A DNA stretch of 32,241 bases from NCBI GenBank assembly GCA_011389535.1, contig JAABUE010000015.1:1-32241 (forward strand). The letters are read 5' to 3'. The stretch is from Anaerolineales bacterium (lineage in GTDB: Bacteria > Chloroflexota > Anaerolineae > Anaerolineales > Villigracilaceae). A program made the translations under genes and the position numbers. The notes below the pieces were generated by a model. The model was not told the DNA's origin and ran no database searches. It worked only from the letters and a program-made list of their open reading frames with translations. Below, piece after piece: positions 30,018 to 32,241 of the stretch; positions within the stretch are counted from its first letter, which is position 1, and each line of letters starts with the position of its first letter.

Positions 30018-30446
30018 ATGTCAAACCCAATTGTGCTTCCATCTCCGAATAAAAAATATAAAGCCATTCTGACGGACAGCGGTCTGGTCCAGGCAGGTCA
30101 AGCCGGTTATTCCTTGTCAATCGAGGGATTCCCATATTCATTTGCAGACCGGGTTTTTGGGGAAGTCTGTCTGTGGTCGCCAGAATCGCGTTTCCTTTCC
30201 GTTCAAGAATGGATAGAAACCGATGAGGATAACGCGCCCAAGGCCTGCCTGCTCTCGATCATTGATGTGCTTGCCAGGCGCGAATGTGTCATCGCAAACG
30301 TGGAAGGAACGAAAGGGAAGATCCTTCCGGAGAGTTTCATAGGGGAAAGCTTGATGTATAAAGTCGTCTATTTTGGGCAGTTTGGAATGACCAAAAGCTT
30401 TGAAACCAAATTCCGCTATCTGGATGGTTGGCAAACTCTAAAATAA
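30018..30446 (+). CDS. Hypothetical protein, 142 aa
   Basis: This soluble protein has a strand-rich pattern: SPNKKYKAILTDSGLVQAGQ, YSLSIEGFPYSF, SPESRFLSVQEWIETDEDNA, ACLLSIIDVLARRECVI, KVVYFGQFGMTKSFETKFRYL. The NKKYKA and SPESRFLSV turns look like beta-propeller or immunity-protein type repeats, but I do not recognise a family. No signal peptide or membrane segment is seen. The ribosome-binding site is weak (AGGATAAAG). It stands between a decayed uppP-like fragment and the real uppP, so it may have arrived by insertion or recombination at this locus. Confidence 0.65.
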   Translation: MSNPIVLPSPNKKYKAILTDSGLVQAGQAGYSLSIEGFPYSFADRVFGEVCLWSPESRFLSVQEWIETDEDNAPKACLLSIIDVLARRECVIANVEGTKGKILPESFIGESLMYKVVYFGQFGMTKSFETKFRYLDGWQTLK

Positions 30447-30458
30447 CATGGGAGAAAT

Positions 30459-31286
30459 ATGACCGTTGTTCACGCACTTCTGCTCGGTATTATTCAGGGA
30501 CTGACCGAGTTCATCCCGGTCTCGTCCACGGCGCATTTATTGATCGGTCAAACACTGCTCGGTCTGCCCGCCGACGGGGCCATGTTCTCGTTCCTGGTGC
30601 TGGTCCAGATCGGGACGATTGTTTCATTGCTCATTTACTATTGGAAAGACCTGGTATCCATCTTCGTGGATACAGTCAAGAACCTGGGTGGTGTGCGCGA
30701 TTTCAAGACCCTCCCTGACAATGCCAGAATGGGCTGGTATATCCTCATCGCGACGGTCCCGGCCTTGCTGGCGGGCTACTTGCTGAAGGATGCAGTGGAG
30801 GCCCTGTTCAGGCTGCCCCTGCTGCAAGCTGCCATCCGCTTGTTCGCTGCAGCCATTTTGCTATTTCTGGCCGAATCGTTGACCACAAAAGACCGCCAGC
30901 TTGCCTCGATGACCTGGCTGGATGCGCTGGTTGTCGGCCTGTTCCAGATCATCGCAGTTTTTCCCGGCGCTTCCCGTTCCGGTTCGACCATCTCCGGCGG
31001 CATGTTTCGCGGCTTCGACCGCCCGTCCGCAGCGCGTTTTGCGTTCCTGATGTCGGTGCCGGTCATGCTGGCGGCGGGAGGCTACGAGATGCTGGACATC
31101 ATCCGTATGCCGGGCCTGGCGGAATTCCTGCCGGCTCTGGCGGTCGGGTTTGTAACAGCAGCGATTGTCGGCTGGATGTCGGTGCGCTGGCTGCTGCGTT
31201 ATCTGGGGCACCATTCATTGTACATCTTCTCCGCTTATTGCGCGTTGATTGGCGTAATTGTTCTCATTTTCCACTTTGTTCTCTAA
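30459..31286 (+). CDS. uppP: Undecaprenyl-diphosphatase UppP (BacA)
   Basis: This 275-aa integral membrane protein has about eight membrane segments and both UppP signature regions: GLTEFIPVSSTAHLL (about residues 14-28) and AVFPGASRSGSTISGGM (about 166-182), which form the active site. It removes phosphate from undecaprenyl diphosphate to recycle the lipid carrier for peptidoglycan, and confers bacitracin resistance when abundant. GGGAGAAAT precedes the ATG. The short 12-bp gap after the 142-aa gene suggests co-transcription. Confidence 0.96.
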   Translation: MTVVHALLLGIIQGLTEFIPVSSTAHLLIGQTLLGLPADGAMFSFLVLVQIGTIVSLLIYYWKDLVSIFVDTVKNLGGVRDFKTLPDNARMGWYILIATVPALLAGYLLKDAVEALFRLPLLQAAIRLFAAAILLFLAESLTTKDRQLASMTWLDALVVGLFQIIAVFPGASRSGSTISGGMFRGFDRPSAARFAFLMSVPVMLAAGGYEMLDIIRMPGLAEFLPALAVGFVTAAIVGWMSVRWLLRYLGHHSLYIFSAYCALIGVIVLIFHFVL

Positions 31287-31295
31287 ACCTAAACC

Positions 31296-32241
31296 ATGGA
31301 CATGAAATCTTTGCTCAAACGACTGGTCGAGACCGAATCGCCCTCGACCGACAAATCCGCCGTGGACCGCCTCGGCGCGATCGTCGCGGACGAAGCCCGC
31401 CGCCTCGGCGCGGACGTCCAAATTGTTCCCGTTAAAGAAGCCGGTGACCATATCATCGCGCGCTTTCTCCCCTCTCCCCGCGGGGGAGAGGGTCCGGAGG
31501 TGAAGGGCGAATCTCACATTCTCATCCTCTGCCACATGGACACCGTCTTCCCGCTTGGCACGCTGGAGAAGACGCCCTTCCACGAAGCGGACGGCAAGAT
31601 CTTCGGCCCCGGCACACTCGACATGAAAGCAGGCATTGTCATCAGCCTGGCGGCCATGGAAGAATTAAAAAACGCTGGCGGCTTGAATCGGCCGGTGACT
31701 CTCTTATGCACGTCTGACGAGGAAATTGGCAGCACTTCGTCGCAGACTCTGATCCAGGAACTTGCCAAGGAATCAGAATTGGTGTTGGTATTGGAATCTG
31801 CCCTGCTGGACGGCTCGCTCAAGACCTGGCGCAAAGGCGTAGGCGAGTTCCGGATTAAGGTGAAGGGACGGGCTGCCCATGCAGGCGGCGCACATGAAGA
31901 GGGCCGCAACGCCATCGAAGAGATGGCCCATCAGGTGCTGGCTATTCAAAAGCTGACCAATTATGACAGAGGGACAACCCTCAACGTCGGTGTGATCCAT
32001 GGCGGCACGGTCTCAAACGTGGTGCCCGAAGAAGCCAGCGCGCAGGTCGATGTGCGCATCATGCAGCCCGGCGAGTGGGAACGGATCGAAGCCGAGATGC
32101 GCGCGCTGAGACCCATGCTGGATGGCACCTTGCTCGAAATCACGGGCGGACTTAACCGCCCGCCCATGCCTTTCGATGACCGTGCTCGGGCAACATTCGA
32201 AAAAGCCAGGTCGATTGCCGAAGAGATTGGCATCGAACTCC
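31296..32241 (+). CDS. M20-family metallopeptidase (carboxypeptidase G2-like), 3' end beyond window
   Basis: The frame is open from 31296 to the window edge (315 residues seen). It matches M20 glutamate carboxypeptidase-type proteins: ILILCHMDTVFPLGTLEKTPF (metal ligand His and the following Asp), FGPGTLDMKAGIVISLAAME (bridging Asp), TSDEEIGSTSSQTLI (catalytic Glu and metal Glu), and the dimerisation-domain segment VKGRAAHAGGAHEEGRNAIEEMAH. The last metal-binding His lies beyond the end. It hydrolyses C-terminal glutamate or small peptides in this family. Residues about 59-71 (PSPRGGEGPEVKG) come from a GC-rich hairpin repeat that lies before the usual ILILCHMDTV strand. No ribosome-binding site is evident. 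Confidence 0.9.
   Translation, partial: MDMKSLLKRLVETESPSTDKSAVDRLGAIVADEARRLGADVQIVPVKEAGDHIIARFLPSPRGGEGPEVKGESHILILCHMDTVFPLGTLEKTPFHEADGKIFGPGTLDMKAGIVISLAAMEELKNAGGLNRPVTLLCTSDEEIGSTSSQTLIQELAKESELVLVLESALLDGSLKTWRKGVGEFRIKVKGRAAHAGGAHEEGRNAIEEMAHQVLAIQKLTNYDRGTTLNVGVIHGGTVSNVVPEEASAQVDVRIMQPGEWERIEAEMRALRPMLDGTLLEITGGLNRPPMPFDDRARATFEKARSIAEEIGIEL
31470..31492. repeat. GC-rich hairpin repeat inside M20 peptidase gene
   Basis: CCCTCTCCCC (31470-31479) pairs with GGGGAGAGGG (31483-31492) across GCG. The following GTCCGGAGGTGAAGGG completes a form seen widely as a dispersed element (CTCTCCC...GGGAGAGGGYCGGGGTGAGGG), from general knowledge. It is read in frame as about residues 59-66. Confidence 0.75.

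Overview
The window looks like a chromosomal segment of an uncultured or environmental bacterium, most likely Chloroflexota (Anaerolineae-like). This is inference, because there is no rRNA or other taxonomic marker here. It rests on gene content (MoxR/DUF58/DUF4129 cluster, DUF309, PD40 beta-propeller and CapA-like lipoproteins, a FabL-type reductase, ABC sugar operons without an ATPase), on several TATAAT-like boxes placed 7-9 nt before start codons (leaderless-type promoters), and on many short palindromic or oligomer-repeat elements between and inside genes.

Layout. 1-289: intergenic DNA with a loopless perfect 52-bp palindrome. 290-3801: two tandem, translationally coupled CapA-like lipoproteins. 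3868-5459: a cyclase-family metal hydrolase and an anchored secreted protein. 5572-7060 (minus): a FabL-type enoyl-ACP reductase, a 59-aa zinc ribbon and a DUF309 protein. 7228-11518 (plus): DUF4129 protein, membrane protein, MoxR ATPase, DUF58 protein and a small membrane protein, with overlapping or closely spaced genes. 11705-12061 (minus): an orphan gene divergent from hypA. 12154-17077 (plus): hypA, hypB, hypF, hypC and hypD for [NiFe]-hydrogenase maturation, without hypE or structural genes, then a PD40 beta-propeller protein to 18204. 18346-24302 (minus): a GntR-controlled carbohydrate operon (gntR, solute-binding protein, two permeases, ROK kinase, SIS isomerase/deglycase). 24415-27826 (minus): recJ and a DUF2723 multi-pass membrane protein. 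27852-28087: a frameshifted antitoxin-like remnant. 28158-32241 (plus): DUF2255 protein, tgt, a decayed uppP-like 5' fragment, an orphan 142-aa gene, uppP and a truncated M20 peptidase.

The most striking feature is the number of short palindromic or repeat elements, several of them read in frame inside proteins. hypF contains a perfect 25-bp-arm palindrome (residues about 193-211), a degenerate heptamer-repeat segment (about 395-413), and a third palindrome that supplies its last residues and stop codon. The M20 peptidase carries a GC-rich hairpin, and the DUF2255 protein has a REP-like sequence at its N-terminus. An arm of the hypF element recurs near 4524, and the DUF2255 element recurs downstream of the PD40 gene. 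This points to several mobile palindromic families that tolerate, or exploit, insertion into coding sequence.

The regulatory DNA is also informative: a consensus promoter with two dyad operators before gntR, a 17-bp tandem dyad array between DUF309 and the DUF4129 gene, overlapping TTGTG/CACAA half-sites before hypA, and a strong hairpin between the binding-protein and permease genes.
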